A program made the position numbers and the translations under genes. A stretch of DNA of 64,000 nt, taken from Bordetella parapertussis (GTDB lineage: Bacteria > Acidobacteriota > Terriglobia > Bryobacterales > Bryobacteraceae). The DNA is taken from contig CALQCC020000024.1 of NCBI GenBank assembly GCA_943328975.2, positions 1 through 64,000 on the forward strand, in the 5' to 3' direction. Each line of letters starts with the position of its first letter. Position 1 is the stretch's first letter. Under the pieces are notes generated by a model, which saw only the letters and a list, made by a program, of their open reading frames with translations, searched no databases and was not told the DNA's origin. Below are positions 54,883 to 63,667 of the stretch, piece by piece.

Positions 54883-55668
54883 TTGATTCGTAGCGTACTC
54901 ATCTGCCACCACGACGAACCACTCAACCAGTTTGGGTTGGCTCGATGGTTGGCGTCGTTCACTGACTTGGCGGCCGTCGTTGTCATCCGCGAACCCTCCG
55001 GGCGCCTCCGCCAGCGCATCCGCAGGGAACTCCGTCGCGTAGGCTTCCTTCGGTTTCTCGACGTCTTGGCCTTTCGTCTCTACTACCGCTTCGCCCTCGC
55101 CAATGCCGACCGTGCCTGGACGGAAGCCACTCTTCAACAACTCCTCCGGAGCTATCCAGAACTCCCCCCCAGTTGCCGCATCCTGGAAACTCCCAGTCCT
55201 AACAGTGCCGAGGTATTGCAGTTGCTGCGTGACGTGCAGCCTGCGCTGATCCTCGCGCGGTGTAAGACAATCTTGAAGGAGCAAATCTTCAGCACCGCAT
55301 CCGTCGGCACCTTCGTGATGCATCCCGGCGTGTGTCCGGAATACCGCAATGCGCACGGCTGCTTTTGGGCACTGGCCCACAGAGACCTGGGCAAAGTGGG
55401 CATGACCCTCTTACGCGTGGATGCCGGAGTCGATACGGGCCCACTGTATGGCTACTATGGGTGCGATTTTGATGAGAAACGTGAGTCCCATATCGTCATT
55501 CAGAACCGCGTGGTCTTCGACAACCTCGGCCGCCTCCGAAAGGATCTCGAGAACATCTTGAGCAATCCTTCCCAAACCATCGATACAACAGGGCGGAAAT
55601 CGCAGACCTGGGGACAGCCCTGGCTCACCGCCTACTGGCGATGGAAACGGGCAGCGAGGCGGGCCTGA
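54883..55668 (+). CDS. Formyltransferase-like protein lacking the catalytic Asn
   Basis: This 261-residue protein is related to the first domain of the fusion at 50.8 kb. TFVMHPGVCPEYRNAHGCFW corresponds to the H-PS-LP..RG loop, and VDAGVDTGPLYG supplies the Asp. The Asn of the usual N-x-H is replaced (V-M-H here), so catalysis may be altered or lost. I start at TTG 54883, two bases after the glycosyltransferase stop; the frame is open to GTG 54832, inside that gene. Its stop overlaps the deacetylase ATG by one base (TGATG), so the two are made together, like the two halves of the fusion. Confidence 0.8.
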   Translation: MIRSVLICHHDEPLNQFGLARWLASFTDLAAVVVIREPSGRLRQRIRRELRRVGFLRFLDVLAFRLYYRFALANADRAWTEATLQQLLRSYPELPPSCRILETPSPNSAEVLQLLRDVQPALILARCKTILKEQIFSTASVGTFVMHPGVCPEYRNAHGCFWALAHRDLGKVGMTLLRVDAGVDTGPLYGYYGCDFDEKRESHIVIQNRVVFDNLGRLRKDLENILSNPSQTIDTTGRKSQTWGQPWLTAYWRWKRAARRA

Positions 55669-56462
55669 TGCGAGCCATTACCCTGATGTTTCATGACGTA
55701 GTGCCGGATAACCGATGGGAAAGCAGCGGGTTCCCCGGTGTCGCAGCCGACTTATACAAACTGGACTGCCAGGATTTCCATCGTCACCTGGAAGCAATTT
55801 CCTGCGTGCCCGGGAGGCAAGTAGTCACGGCACTCGATCTCCTCGAAACACCCATTGAGAGTCCGGTACTGATCACATTCGATGATGGCGGCGTCAGCGC
55901 TGCCCTTTATATTGCGGACATGTTGGAAGAGTTTTCCTGGAAGGGACACTTTCTAGTAACTGCCGGTCGTGTTGGCACGGAGGGTTTCCTCAACCGCGCA
56001 CAAATCCGGGCCTTGCATCAACGGGGCCACATCATCGGCTCTCACTCCTACTCGCACCCGCTTCGCATGTCGAACTGCTCCGTCGAAGAACTGGATCGCG
56101 AGTGGAAACAAAGCGTTCACGTTCTCACCGACATTCTCGGCGCTCCCGTCCGGGTTGCCTCCGTTCCCGGCGGGGGATACTCCCGCAACGTGGCGCTGAC
56201 AGCCGCAGACGCAGGCATCCGTGTACTATTCAATTCCGAGCCCATCACTCGATCACACAAAGTCAATGATTGCCTGGTCTTGGGGCGGTTTGGCGCAAAA
56301 CGGGGTCATTCGCCTCAATGGTCCGCCGCAATTGTTGCCGGTCACTCGCCCACAATGCTGAGGGACCTTGTATTTTGGAACACCAAGAAGGCCGCTAAAT
56401 TTGTACTGGGGGATCTTTGGCTTCGAGTCCGGACCAAGGTCCTTCGGGACGTTTCTGAGTGA
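55668..56462 (+). CDS. NodB-type polysaccharide deacetylase
   Basis: This 264-residue CE4-fold hydrolase removes acyl groups from amino sugars. MFHDVVPDN begins the fold; VLITFDDGGVSAALYI carries the Asp pair and HIIGSHSYSHPLRM the two metal-binding His; ASVPGGGYS corresponds to the third motif. No signal peptide is visible, so it may act in the cytoplasm on a precursor. ATG 55668 overlaps the preceding stop (TGATG). It is the stand-alone counterpart of the C-terminal domain of the 50.8-kb fusion. Confidence 0.9.
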   Translation: MRAITLMFHDVVPDNRWESSGFPGVAADLYKLDCQDFHRHLEAISCVPGRQVVTALDLLETPIESPVLITFDDGGVSAALYIADMLEEFSWKGHFLVTAGRVGTEGFLNRAQIRALHQRGHIIGSHSYSHPLRMSNCSVEELDREWKQSVHVLTDILGAPVRVASVPGGGYSRNVALTAADAGIRVLFNSEPITRSHKVNDCLVLGRFGAKRGHSPQWSAAIVAGHSPTMLRDLVFWNTKKAAKFVLGDLWLRVRTKVLRDVSE

Positions 56463-56527
56463 AATGACACTACCGGCTAGGTGCTCCCCCGTATCACAAC
56501 CTTACTCGCTACAGGTATGATGTTTAC

Positions 56528-57943
56528 ATGGGACGAATGCTCACTACCAAAGCGCTTCGCCCCAGTGTTGTCCCCAGGCCGGAGGCCCTCAGGCCAGCCT
56601 CGCTGGCTCCGCTTCAGAAAGCCGCAACCCCAGTCCGTCGTCTTCCCGTGGCGCCTGTTCAGGTTCGGGACCCACAGGAACACAACGCTATACGCAAAGT
56701 CGCATTCTACACCGGTCTAGTGACGTTGTTTTTGCGGATCGCGGCAATCCCTGAGGTCTTGCTGGCCCTCACCCAAGTTAACACCCGCATCCTGTACTAT
56801 TTCGCGATACCGGCAATCTTTACAGCATTGGTGAGTGGAGCGCTAAACCGCACGTTTCGCCAAAGAGCCTCCTGGTATTGGGCCGGCTTCGTTGGCTGGA
56901 TGATCTTAGCCACCCCGTTCAGTTCTTGGATAGGCGGGTCCGTGGGAAGACTCATAGGCTACGGACGTACGGAATTGATCATGTTGTTTGTCGTCGGCGG
57001 CTTAGCAGTGACCTGGAAGGAAGTTCGAATCCTAATGTACACGCTCGCCGCCGCAGCCCTCACAACCGTCCTGTTCTCACACCTCTTTTTGCAAGAGGAC
57101 TTCTCCGGTCGGTTCGCCATGACGGGCGTCTCCGGCACCATCGGAAATTCCAATGATTTGGCCGCCCAACTCATCCTCGTCATCCCTTTCATCTGGTTTG
57201 TGATCAAGGACGCGCTCCTCCCTACGCCTGTACGGCTCCTTCTCTGGCCTGTGATAGGTTATAGCCTCACCGTGATCCTTGGCACGGGCTCACGAGGCGC
57301 CTTGGTCTCCCTAGGCGTTGTCGCTCTGTTTATTCTGATCCGCGCAACGGCAGTTCAGCGGGCTCTGGCGGTGATCGGAATTCTGATGATGCTCCTACTC
57401 GCACCGGTAATCCTGCCCCGCGCGACCATTACCCGCCTGGGGTCGCTGTTCGGACAGGAGCACAAAGAAGCGGAAGAATCCGGTGACGTCCGCAGCTATC
57501 TTTTCAAGAAGAGTCTCCTCTATACGGCGCAGAACCCTATCTTTGGAGTGGGACCTGGCCAGTTTTCCAACTACGAAGGGAATCAGCGCATGGAGGAGGG
57601 CCAACGCGGCGCCTGGACAGAAACTCATAACGTGTTTACCCAGGTCTCCAGTGAAGACGGAGTGCCCGCACTCTTGTTCTTTGTGGGTGGCTTGGGATCA
57701 GCATTTTTCATGATCAGCAAAATCTATCGCCGTGCCAGACTGGAAAATGTTCCTGATGTCGCAAATGTCGCGTTCTGCTATCTGGTCAGTTTCATCGGCT
57801 ACTTAGTCACGATCGTGTTCTTAGCGCACGCCTATCATTTCCAACCTGTCATGATGGTCGGCCTTGCCATCTGCATCTACAACGTAGCCACTCCCTGCCT
57901 GGATTCACGACGAACAACGCAGTTAGCGGCAGTTCGTTCTTGA
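56528..57943 (+). CDS. O-antigen ligase/polymerase (Wzy/WaaL type)
   Basis: This 471-residue integral membrane protein has about ten or more helices and a large periplasmic loop (about 300-370). The loop contains the WaaL/Wzy-C features NPIFGVGPGQFSNYEG and AWTETHNVFTQVSSEDGVP with the essential His. A Pro-rich cytoplasmic tail of about 55 residues precedes the first helix. It would polymerise repeat units or attach a chain to a carrier in the periplasm. Ligase and polymerase cannot be separated by sequence alone; only one such protein is present in the window, so polymerase is favoured. Confidence 0.87.
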   Translation: MGRMLTTKALRPSVVPRPEALRPASLAPLQKAATPVRRLPVAPVQVRDPQEHNAIRKVAFYTGLVTLFLRIAAIPEVLLALTQVNTRILYYFAIPAIFTALVSGALNRTFRQRASWYWAGFVGWMILATPFSSWIGGSVGRLIGYGRTELIMLFVVGGLAVTWKEVRILMYTLAAAALTTVLFSHLFLQEDFSGRFAMTGVSGTIGNSNDLAAQLILVIPFIWFVIKDALLPTPVRLLLWPVIGYSLTVILGTGSRGALVSLGVVALFILIRATAVQRALAVIGILMMLLLAPVILPRATITRLGSLFGQEHKEAEESGDVRSYLFKKSLLYTAQNPIFGVGPGQFSNYEGNQRMEEGQRGAWTETHNVFTQVSSEDGVPALLFFVGGLGSAFFMISKIYRRARLENVPDVANVAFCYLVSFIGYLVTIVFLAHAYHFQPVMMVGLAICIYNVATPCLDSRRTTQLAAVRS

Positions 57944-57975
57944 AGCAGTTGTGATGCGGCAGAATCTCCCCGCTG

Positions 57976-59142
57976 ATGCGTATACTTTATATTCAGAATA
58001 GTCTCGTGCCCCCGCCGTTGGATCTTCGGGCGGACCGCTTCAGTCTACTTTCTGAGTCTCTCGAAGGCGATGTCTTACAGCCTGTCTGGCTCTCTACACC
58101 CGAGGAGGTAGAGACAACGTTCGGCCCGGGTTCCTATCCTGTATATACGGTCGGGCGGTTCCGTTACCATTGGTTCCTTTCGCATGCCACTCAAACAGCT
58201 TCTGAGCGGCTCGCGATGTTCCGTTTCTACATTCGCAAGGCCAGAGAATTACATCGGGAAAGACCATTTGATTGCATCGTTGCTTACTCGCACATGATGC
58301 CGGGCGTCATCGCCGCCATTCTAAAGCTGCTCACAGGTGCGAGACTCATCATCGAGATCGCGACAACCCCAGAACAAGCCTACCTGACAAGCAGACCGCT
58401 CCCCTCCTGGAGCGACCGGCTACTGCATCAATATTCGAATCTCTGCCTACACTTTTCGGTCGGACTAGCCAACCGTGCGCACTTCCTCTACCCCAATCAT
58501 CTGGGGGCCTATCGTTTTCTACGCCAAACCCCGAATTCGGTGTTTCACGATTTCGTGCCAGTCTCTACCGTCCCTCGGGCCCAGCCCCAGGATTCCACTC
58601 TCAATATCGTGCTGGTAGGTGCGCCTTGGTTCCTTAAAGGTGCCGATATCCTCATCCGCGCTTTCCACCAAATTGCCCCAGAGTTCCCAGAGGCTAAACT
58701 GCAAATTCTTGGCCACTTCCCTAACGACAAGGAAGAATTGCTGGCGCTCACAAATGGGTCCCCAAAGATCGAGATTCTGCGCGCCCGGCCCAATCCGGAA
58801 ACCTTGCAAATCATAAGCCAAGCGGCTGTTTTGGTGCTCCCCAGCCGCTGTGAGGGAATGGGCCGGGTGTTGATCGAAGCGATGGCGGCTGGGATTCCCG
58901 TGGTCGGGTCGAAGGTCGGTGGCATCCCCTTCATGATCCAGCACGGAGACAATGGGTTCCTCTTTCCCTGTGAAGATGTCCAGGCTCTTGCCGACATTCT
59001 CCGTAGGCTTCTGACCGATCCGGGTTTGCGTCGCACGATCGGAGAACACGGCTATCAACGGGCCCATCAACACCTGAATGAAGCGGTTTACGTCGAGCAT
59101 TTCACGCGCATGGTGGAAGATGCCGTGCGAGGCAATCCATGA
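57976..59142 (+). CDS. Family 4 glycosyltransferase
   Basis: This 388-residue GT-B enzyme has NIVLVGAPWFLKGADILIRA, LQILGHFPNDKEE and the donor site SRCEGMGRVLIEAMAAGIP with a complete E-x7-E. It is coupled to the flippase gene by a four-base overlap (ATGA). The acceptor half starts MRILYIQNSLVPPP and is otherwise unremarkable. It probably adds a late sugar of the repeat unit before flipping. Confidence 0.92.
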   Translation: MRILYIQNSLVPPPLDLRADRFSLLSESLEGDVLQPVWLSTPEEVETTFGPGSYPVYTVGRFRYHWFLSHATQTASERLAMFRFYIRKARELHRERPFDCIVAYSHMMPGVIAAILKLLTGARLIIEIATTPEQAYLTSRPLPSWSDRLLHQYSNLCLHFSVGLANRAHFLYPNHLGAYRFLRQTPNSVFHDFVPVSTVPRAQPQDSTLNIVLVGAPWFLKGADILIRAFHQIAPEFPEAKLQILGHFPNDKEELLALTNGSPKIEILRARPNPETLQIISQAAVLVLPSRCEGMGRVLIEAMAAGIPVVGSKVGGIPFMIQHGDNGFLFPCEDVQALADILRRLLTDPGLRRTIGEHGYQRAHQHLNEAVYVEHFTRMVEDAVRGNP

Positions 59143-60632
59143 GCACCCAAGAGACTCCCGGACGGGATCTCGATGTTCGGTTTGCCAGCGGGGTCGCCTG
59201 GACCGCCGGCGCCAAGTGGGTCACCCAGGGGCTCACCTGGCTATCCATCTACGTTACAGCCCGCCTTCTGTCTCCTGCGGATTTTGGCATCTCCGAGATG
59301 GGAGCAATGTTCATCACCATCACCAGCGTGGTGGCAGAGTTTGGCATCTCTGGGGCTGTGCTTCAGATGCAGGAGTTGAAACCTAAGGCCATCGCGCAAC
59401 TCCACACCTTTTCCTGCCTGATTGGCGGCGGGGTATTCACTGCTTCGCTGCTGGCGGTACCGCTCATTGCGGCCTTCTTCCGTATCGAACATTTGAAGCT
59501 TCTGATCGCCGCGAATAATGTGGGGTTCCTGATAATCGGCGTTCAAGCCGTTCCGTTCGCGCTCCTCTCCAAGGATCTCGACTACCGCCGGCTGTCCATC
59601 AGCGAGGGCGCGCAGATTGCGGCGCAGTCCCTCCTCACCATGGGTGCGGCATGGCTGGGGTGGGGATATTGGTCCATGACCGCGGGGGTAGCTGGGGGTC
59701 GATTTGTGCGGACAGCCCTCTTGCTTTACTGGAAACCTGTTCCGTTTACCTGGCCGCAATGGGAGAGTATCCGGGAAGCCGTTCACATGGGAGGGAAAAT
59801 GTCCCTCGGACGCTTGGCCTGGAGCACCTATATAAGTGTGGACGGCGTGGTGGTGGGCCGCGTGCTGGGAGACTCCGTTTTGGGAGTGTACCGCATGGCT
59901 TTGAATCTAGTCTCGTCGCCGGCGGAAAAAATAAGCATGCTCCTCATGCGGTCCTCCACCCCGCTGTTTGTCAAGGTGCAGCACGACCATGTTGAAGTGC
60001 GTCGCTACCTCGTAACTATGGTGGAATTGCTCACCTTGGGTCTAATGCCCGTGATGTTTGGCCTCGCGATAGTGGCCCCGGAAGCGATCCGCGTAACCAT
60101 CGGCGATAAGTGGCTGCCCGCTGTCCTCCCACTGCGATGGTTGGCCGCTTTCACGATCATGCGGGTTCTTGGTGTTCTCTACGAACAGGTCTTGATGTCC
60201 CAACGCCTGGTGGACTTCGGTATGTGGATGTCCATCTTTTGCTTGTGTATTCTCCCCCCCGCTTTCTGGGTCGCGGCGCAGTGGGGTGGCGCTCAAGCGG
60301 TGGCCGCTACATGGCTACTGATGGTCCCTCTTACCACTCTGCCTTCTGTAATTCGCGTTCACCGGCACATCCAACTTAGCTATTGGAGTATCGGCCACGC
60401 AAGCTGGGCGTCGGTGGCTGGCACTGCTGTGATGATGCTGGTGCTCTTCGCGCTCCGCCCATGGCTGGGCTCTCTTGGCTTGCCACTATGGGTAGCTCTC
60501 GTGCTAGAGGTCTGCGCCGGCGGACTCGTCTACGCCGCAATGCTCTTCGGTTGTTTTCGCAGCCGCGTTATGCGGTACTGGCACTTTGTGAAGAGGATTC
60601 GATCTTCGCGAGGAGAGCCTGCGGCAGCCTAA
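59139..60632 (+). CDS. Wzx-type oligosaccharide flippase
   Basis: This 497-residue protein has 12 or more hydrophobic helices and the polysaccharide-transporter N-terminal signature (FASGVAWTAGAKWVTQGLTW, ARLLSPADFGISEMGAMF). It flips lipid-linked repeat units to the periplasmic side for the Wzy-type enzyme encoded two genes upstream. It overlaps the preceding glycosyltransferase gene by four bases. It ends two bases from the convergent DUF707 gene. Confidence 0.92.
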   Translation: MSTQETPGRDLDVRFASGVAWTAGAKWVTQGLTWLSIYVTARLLSPADFGISEMGAMFITITSVVAEFGISGAVLQMQELKPKAIAQLHTFSCLIGGGVFTASLLAVPLIAAFFRIEHLKLLIAANNVGFLIIGVQAVPFALLSKDLDYRRLSISEGAQIAAQSLLTMGAAWLGWGYWSMTAGVAGGRFVRTALLLYWKPVPFTWPQWESIREAVHMGGKMSLGRLAWSTYISVDGVVVGRVLGDSVLGVYRMALNLVSSPAEKISMLLMRSSTPLFVKVQHDHVEVRRYLVTMVELLTLGLMPVMFGLAIVAPEAIRVTIGDKWLPAVLPLRWLAAFTIMRVLGVLYEQVLMSQRLVDFGMWMSIFCLCILPPAFWVAAQWGGAQAVAATWLLMVPLTTLPSVIRVHRHIQLSYWSIGHASWASVAGTAVMMLVLFALRPWLGSLGLPLWVALVLEVCAGGLVYAAMLFGCFRSRVMRYWHFVKRIRSSRGEPAAA

Positions 60633-60634
60633 CT

Positions 60635-61480
60635 CTAATCCACAAGTTGATGCCACATAGCCGTGGTCCACATGTGCAGAAATTGAAAGCGGGACATCTT
60701 GCATTTCCTCCCGGCGGAGAGCAGCCCCATACCATGCAGTATCCAGAGACGAAACCCGTGCGAAAGGGCCTTTCCGCTCGTGGTAACAGCACTGTGAATC
60801 TTCAAATATCGCCGAGGGACTTTGTTCAACTCGAATAGCTCAGCCATCTCCTCCTCAGCGGTACGACCCTTCAAGAGACTATAAAGTTGCCCGCCGCCCA
60901 CAGGACGCGTATGCCGGATCTGAATCTCATCGATCACGCCCACGCGCACGTCGCTGGAGCGCAGCATTTGCGACCAAAGATGGTCCACCCCCCAACCCGA
61001 AATATTGAGGTTGAAGGTTGGCAACAAGTGGTCCAGAAAGCCGCTCTCAAAACAAGGCGCCATGATTTCAATGAAAGACGTGTACCGCATCTTGAACATG
61101 GGGTTGTGGACCGTGAGCGCGTGACTGAAGTAACTGTCGTGGGTGAGGGAGGGCTGCGCTAATTGGTACCCCCCGCTTTCGACCAGTTCGAACATCTTCG
61201 TGATGTCGTCCCCTTTGCAGGCAAGATCGTCGTCGGGCAACCAGATGTATCTATACTTCGTCAGCAGCTCTCGATTGTTCGTGATGCATTCGAACAGACC
61301 GGGAAGCTTGGCGCCCTTGTTATCGATCCGAATGCAATGGTCCCTGAAGATATCCGGATCGTCCCCGAAGTAGTTCACGATCAGGTCCCAGTTGCGCTCT
61401 CGGGAAACCTGAAGCCAAGCCGGGTGGATAGATGTGTCTCCTGCGCGGAGGAGTACCAAGTTCGGTCGAAGGCCCATCAT
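60635..61480 (-). CDS. DUF707-family (glycosyltransferase-like) protein
   Basis: This 281-residue protein matches the DUF707 family, found in plant and bacterial glycan loci and thought to be transferase-like. IWLPDDDLACKGDDI carries a DxD-like acidic cluster, LNISGWGVDHLWSQML the typical tryptophan-rich motif, and IDEIQIRHTRPVGGGQLY the conserved end. The ATG at 61480 overlaps a short upstream reading frame by four bases. The activity of the family has not been shown to my knowledge. Confidence 0.82.
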   Translation of the reverse strand: MMGLRPNLVLLRAGDTSIHPAWLQVSRERNWDLIVNYFGDDPDIFRDHCIRIDNKGAKLPGLFECITNNRELLTKYRYIWLPDDDLACKGDDITKMFELVESGGYQLAQPSLTHDSYFSHALTVHNPMFKMRYTSFIEIMAPCFESGFLDHLLPTFNLNISGWGVDHLWSQMLRSSDVRVGVIDEIQIRHTRPVGGGQLYSLLKGRTAEEEMAELFELNKVPRRYLKIHSAVTTSGKALSHGFRLWILHGMGLLSAGRKCKMSRFQFLHMWTTAMWHQLVD

Positions 61481-61554
61481 TTGCGCGCGAGCCGGCTCCC
61501 TCGCAAGGCTGACTTGATCAGCTCAAAGGGGATCTGTTGTTGATGCACAGTCAC
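61477..61554 (-). other. 25-codon reading frame carrying a copy of the methyltransferase gene start
   Basis: GTG 61554 opens a frame reading MTVHQQQIPFELIKSALRGS then RLARK, with TGA at 61477-61479 inside the DUF707 ATG (ATGA). Its DNA matches the start of the methyltransferase gene at 63.6 kb in 28 of 32 bases (61508-61539 versus 63624-63655). It looks like a relic of a truncated second methyltransferase copy rather than a gene. Confidence 0.5.
61508..61539. repeat. Dispersed 32-bp repeat, left copy
   Basis: This copy matches 63624-63655 at 28 of 32 positions, both in the same orientation relative to minus-strand genes. The shared block starts GCTGACTTGATCAG and lies in coding sequence for the LIKSAL peptide in both places. 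Confidence 0.7.
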
Positions 61555-61693
61555 TTATACGAAAGTACCAGTTAGCGGGCGGTGTACTCAACCATTTAGG
61601 ATCAAGAATGGTTCAGGGCTATTTCTGGGTTACTCTGGTGAGGACTTGGCAGGCGCGAGGGAATGATTCATTCGTTCTAGTGAAGCTAAGAAT

Positions 61694-61762
61694 ATGACTG
61701 TGGTCACAACAGAAAAAGAATCCCCCGTAGCCCCAGACACTGTGGAGAGCGTCGCTTGCTGA
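61694..61762 (+). other. 22-codon frame overlapping the acyltransferase start
   Basis: ATG 61694 opens MTVVTTEKESPVAPDTVESV then AC and TGA (61760-61762), ending seven bases inside the acyltransferase TTG start. It may be a leader peptide or a coupling frame, or the start of the same protein in another frame after a frameshift. The remaining sequence from 61555 holds no other feature I can support. Confidence 0.3.
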
Positions 61763-62931
61763 GTCCACTTCCTGCGATCACGGCAGTCATTATCGCGATC
61801 CTGACCTCTTTCTTCCTGACGAAGATCTTCGGGGCGCCACCTAGTTCCAAGCAGTACCGTTCCTTGGACGGCTTACGTGGCTACCTGGCCTTCTTCGTGT
61901 TTTTGCACCACTCCGCAATTTGGTACGCATATTTACGAACCGGCGTGTGGAGTGCGCCGCCCTCGAACCTGTACACGCACTTTGGAGAAAGCAGCGTGGC
62001 CCTGTTCTTCATGATCACCAGCTTTCTGTTTTTCTCGAAGCTGATTGAAGGACGAACAAACGCAATCGATTGGAGCAGGCTCTTTGTTTCCCGCTTCTTC
62101 CGCATCCTCCCGCTCTATGCCGTGGTCCTGGGCGGTTTGTTGGGGGTCGTCGCCTATCTAGCTGGAGGTCGCTGGCAGGAACCGCCCCAAACCGTTCTCG
62201 GCGAGATCTTCCGCTGGCTCCTCTTCCGTTCCCCCGACATCAACGGCGTAACCAGCACGAGCCTGATTGTCGCCGGTGTCACCTGGTCCCTCGGTTATGA
62301 GGCCCTCTTTTACGTATCCTTGCCGCTTCTGGCCATCTTTACGCGAACGATTCCGCCCAAGCGCTACATCCTTATGGGCCTGGTCGGGGTCATCGGAGGA
62401 GTACTTGTTGTAAGGCCAACGGGCATTCGCTTGGTGATATTTCTCGGCGGAATCGCGGCTGCTTTGCTTGTGCGTGTACCCAGGGCCCAGAGAATCGCCT
62501 CCACCCAAACGGCTTCGGTCGTCGTCCTGGGGTTGGTAGGGCTGCTGGTCTACGAATACCCTTCGGCTTACATGCCGGGCGCCGTTGTCCTCTTGTCCGT
62601 CGTCTTCATCCTGATCGCTTGCGGAAACAACCTGTTCGGTCTTTTAGAGCTTCCACTCTCGCGCTTCATGGGGGCGATGGCGTACAGTATCTATCTGGTT
62701 CACGGCATGGTGTTGTTTGTGACCTTCACGTTCATCATCGGAGCGCCCACCGCGAAGGAGTTCTCTCCGCTCTCTCATTGGCTGGTAATCCTGGGCGTCA
62801 CGCCCTTGCTGCTGAGCCTATGCTACGCCACATTCCGTCTTGTGGAAATGCCGGGCATGCAGCGGGCGAAGGGGAAAAGCTCCATCAATCGCGTACCTGG
62901 TGCCACAGTGAACTCAGCCACATCTGCATGA
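61756..62931 (+). CDS. Acyltransferase family 3 membrane protein
   Basis: This 391-residue protein has about ten helices and the acyltransferase-3 signature RSLDGLRGYLAFFVFLHH, with the catalytic His, and FSKLIEGRTNAIDWSRL and FRILPLYAVV. These enzymes transfer acetyl or longer acyl groups to surface sugars from the membrane. It starts at TTG 61756 with GGAGA seven bases upstream. It is encoded alone between the divergent DUF707 gene and the convergent methyltransferase gene. Confidence 0.88.
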   Translation: MLSPLPAITAVIIAILTSFFLTKIFGAPPSSKQYRSLDGLRGYLAFFVFLHHSAIWYAYLRTGVWSAPPSNLYTHFGESSVALFFMITSFLFFSKLIEGRTNAIDWSRLFVSRFFRILPLYAVVLGGLLGVVAYLAGGRWQEPPQTVLGEIFRWLLFRSPDINGVTSTSLIVAGVTWSLGYEALFYVSLPLLAIFTRTIPPKRYILMGLVGVIGGVLVVRPTGIRLVIFLGGIAAALLVRVPRAQRIASTQTASVVVLGLVGLLVYEYPSAYMPGAVVLLSVVFILIACGNNLFGLLELPLSRFMGAMAYSIYLVHGMVLFVTFTFIIGAPTAKEFSPLSHWLVILGVTPLLLSLCYATFRLVEMPGMQRAKGKSSINRVPGATVNSATSA

Positions 62932-62989
62932 ACTGCCCGAACGTGTTCTTTGTTTCTCAATACTTGGGTGCAGTATTGAGCCGTCGTAC

Positions 62990-63667
62990 CTAAGCAACGC
63001 CGGGCTTCTCGACTGCCACCACGCAGGAAACTTTTCCGCCGACGTGCACCAGGGGTCCGAGAAGATTCGCGAGTTTGGTTATTCCCATCCATCCCGTGGC
63101 GTTTTGGATCCATGTGAGCCACAGCCCGATGGGACCTAGATATTCGAATGAAAATAATACTTTGCCCGACATTGACGAGAACGCGTCTTTTATCTCGTCC
63201 GTCGTGGGAGGAGGCAGCATGACGTGCTCGCAGTACCATTGCGGGAGAGACCCCTTCCGGTTAGCTAAAAGCCAGGCGGCGCCCCACAGCCGGAATGTGA
63301 GAGTTCGACGGACAAACGCAGTTAAGATGATTCGTCCTTGTGGACGCGTTACCCGAAACAACTCTTCCATGAACTGTTGCCGTCCTGCGGGCGGGACATG
63401 TTCAAGAACTTCACTAGATACTGTGTAGTCGAACTGCTCTGAGCCCACGGGCAAAAAACGCCCATCGGCGAAGAATACTTTCGGGGCTTGGGGAAGATAA
63501 AGGCCCGGCATGTCGCTCGCGAATACGTCGTGCCCCAGTTCCGTAAGCATGGTAGCAAGAGCGCCTCCGCCACAGCCGACTTCAAGAACCTTTCCCTTTT
63601 CATTTCCGCCCACCGTGGTCAACGCTGACTTGATCAGGTCAAAACGGATCTTTTGGTCAATATACAA
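62990..63667 (-). CDS. SAM-dependent class I methyltransferase
   Basis: This 225-residue Rossmann-fold enzyme has motif I VLEVGCGGGALATML, motif II FASDMPG, DGRFLPVGSEQFDYTVSSEV and LEHVPPAGRQQFM, the layout of Methyltransf_11 proteins. It could methylate a sugar of the locus's glycan or a lipid; the acceptor cannot be read. The first 15 or so codons share nearly identical DNA with the segment at 61.5 kb, pointing to a duplication or a deletion of a second copy. Confidence 0.88.
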   Translation of the reverse strand: MYIDQKIRFDLIKSALTTVGGNEKGKVLEVGCGGGALATMLTELGHDVFASDMPGLYLPQAPKVFFADGRFLPVGSEQFDYTVSSEVLEHVPPAGRQQFMEELFRVTRPQGRIILTAFVRRTLTFRLWGAAWLLANRKGSLPQWYCEHVMLPPPTTDEIKDAFSSMSGKVLFSFEYLGPIGLWLTWIQNATGWMGITKLANLLGPLVHVGGKVSCVVAVEKPGVA

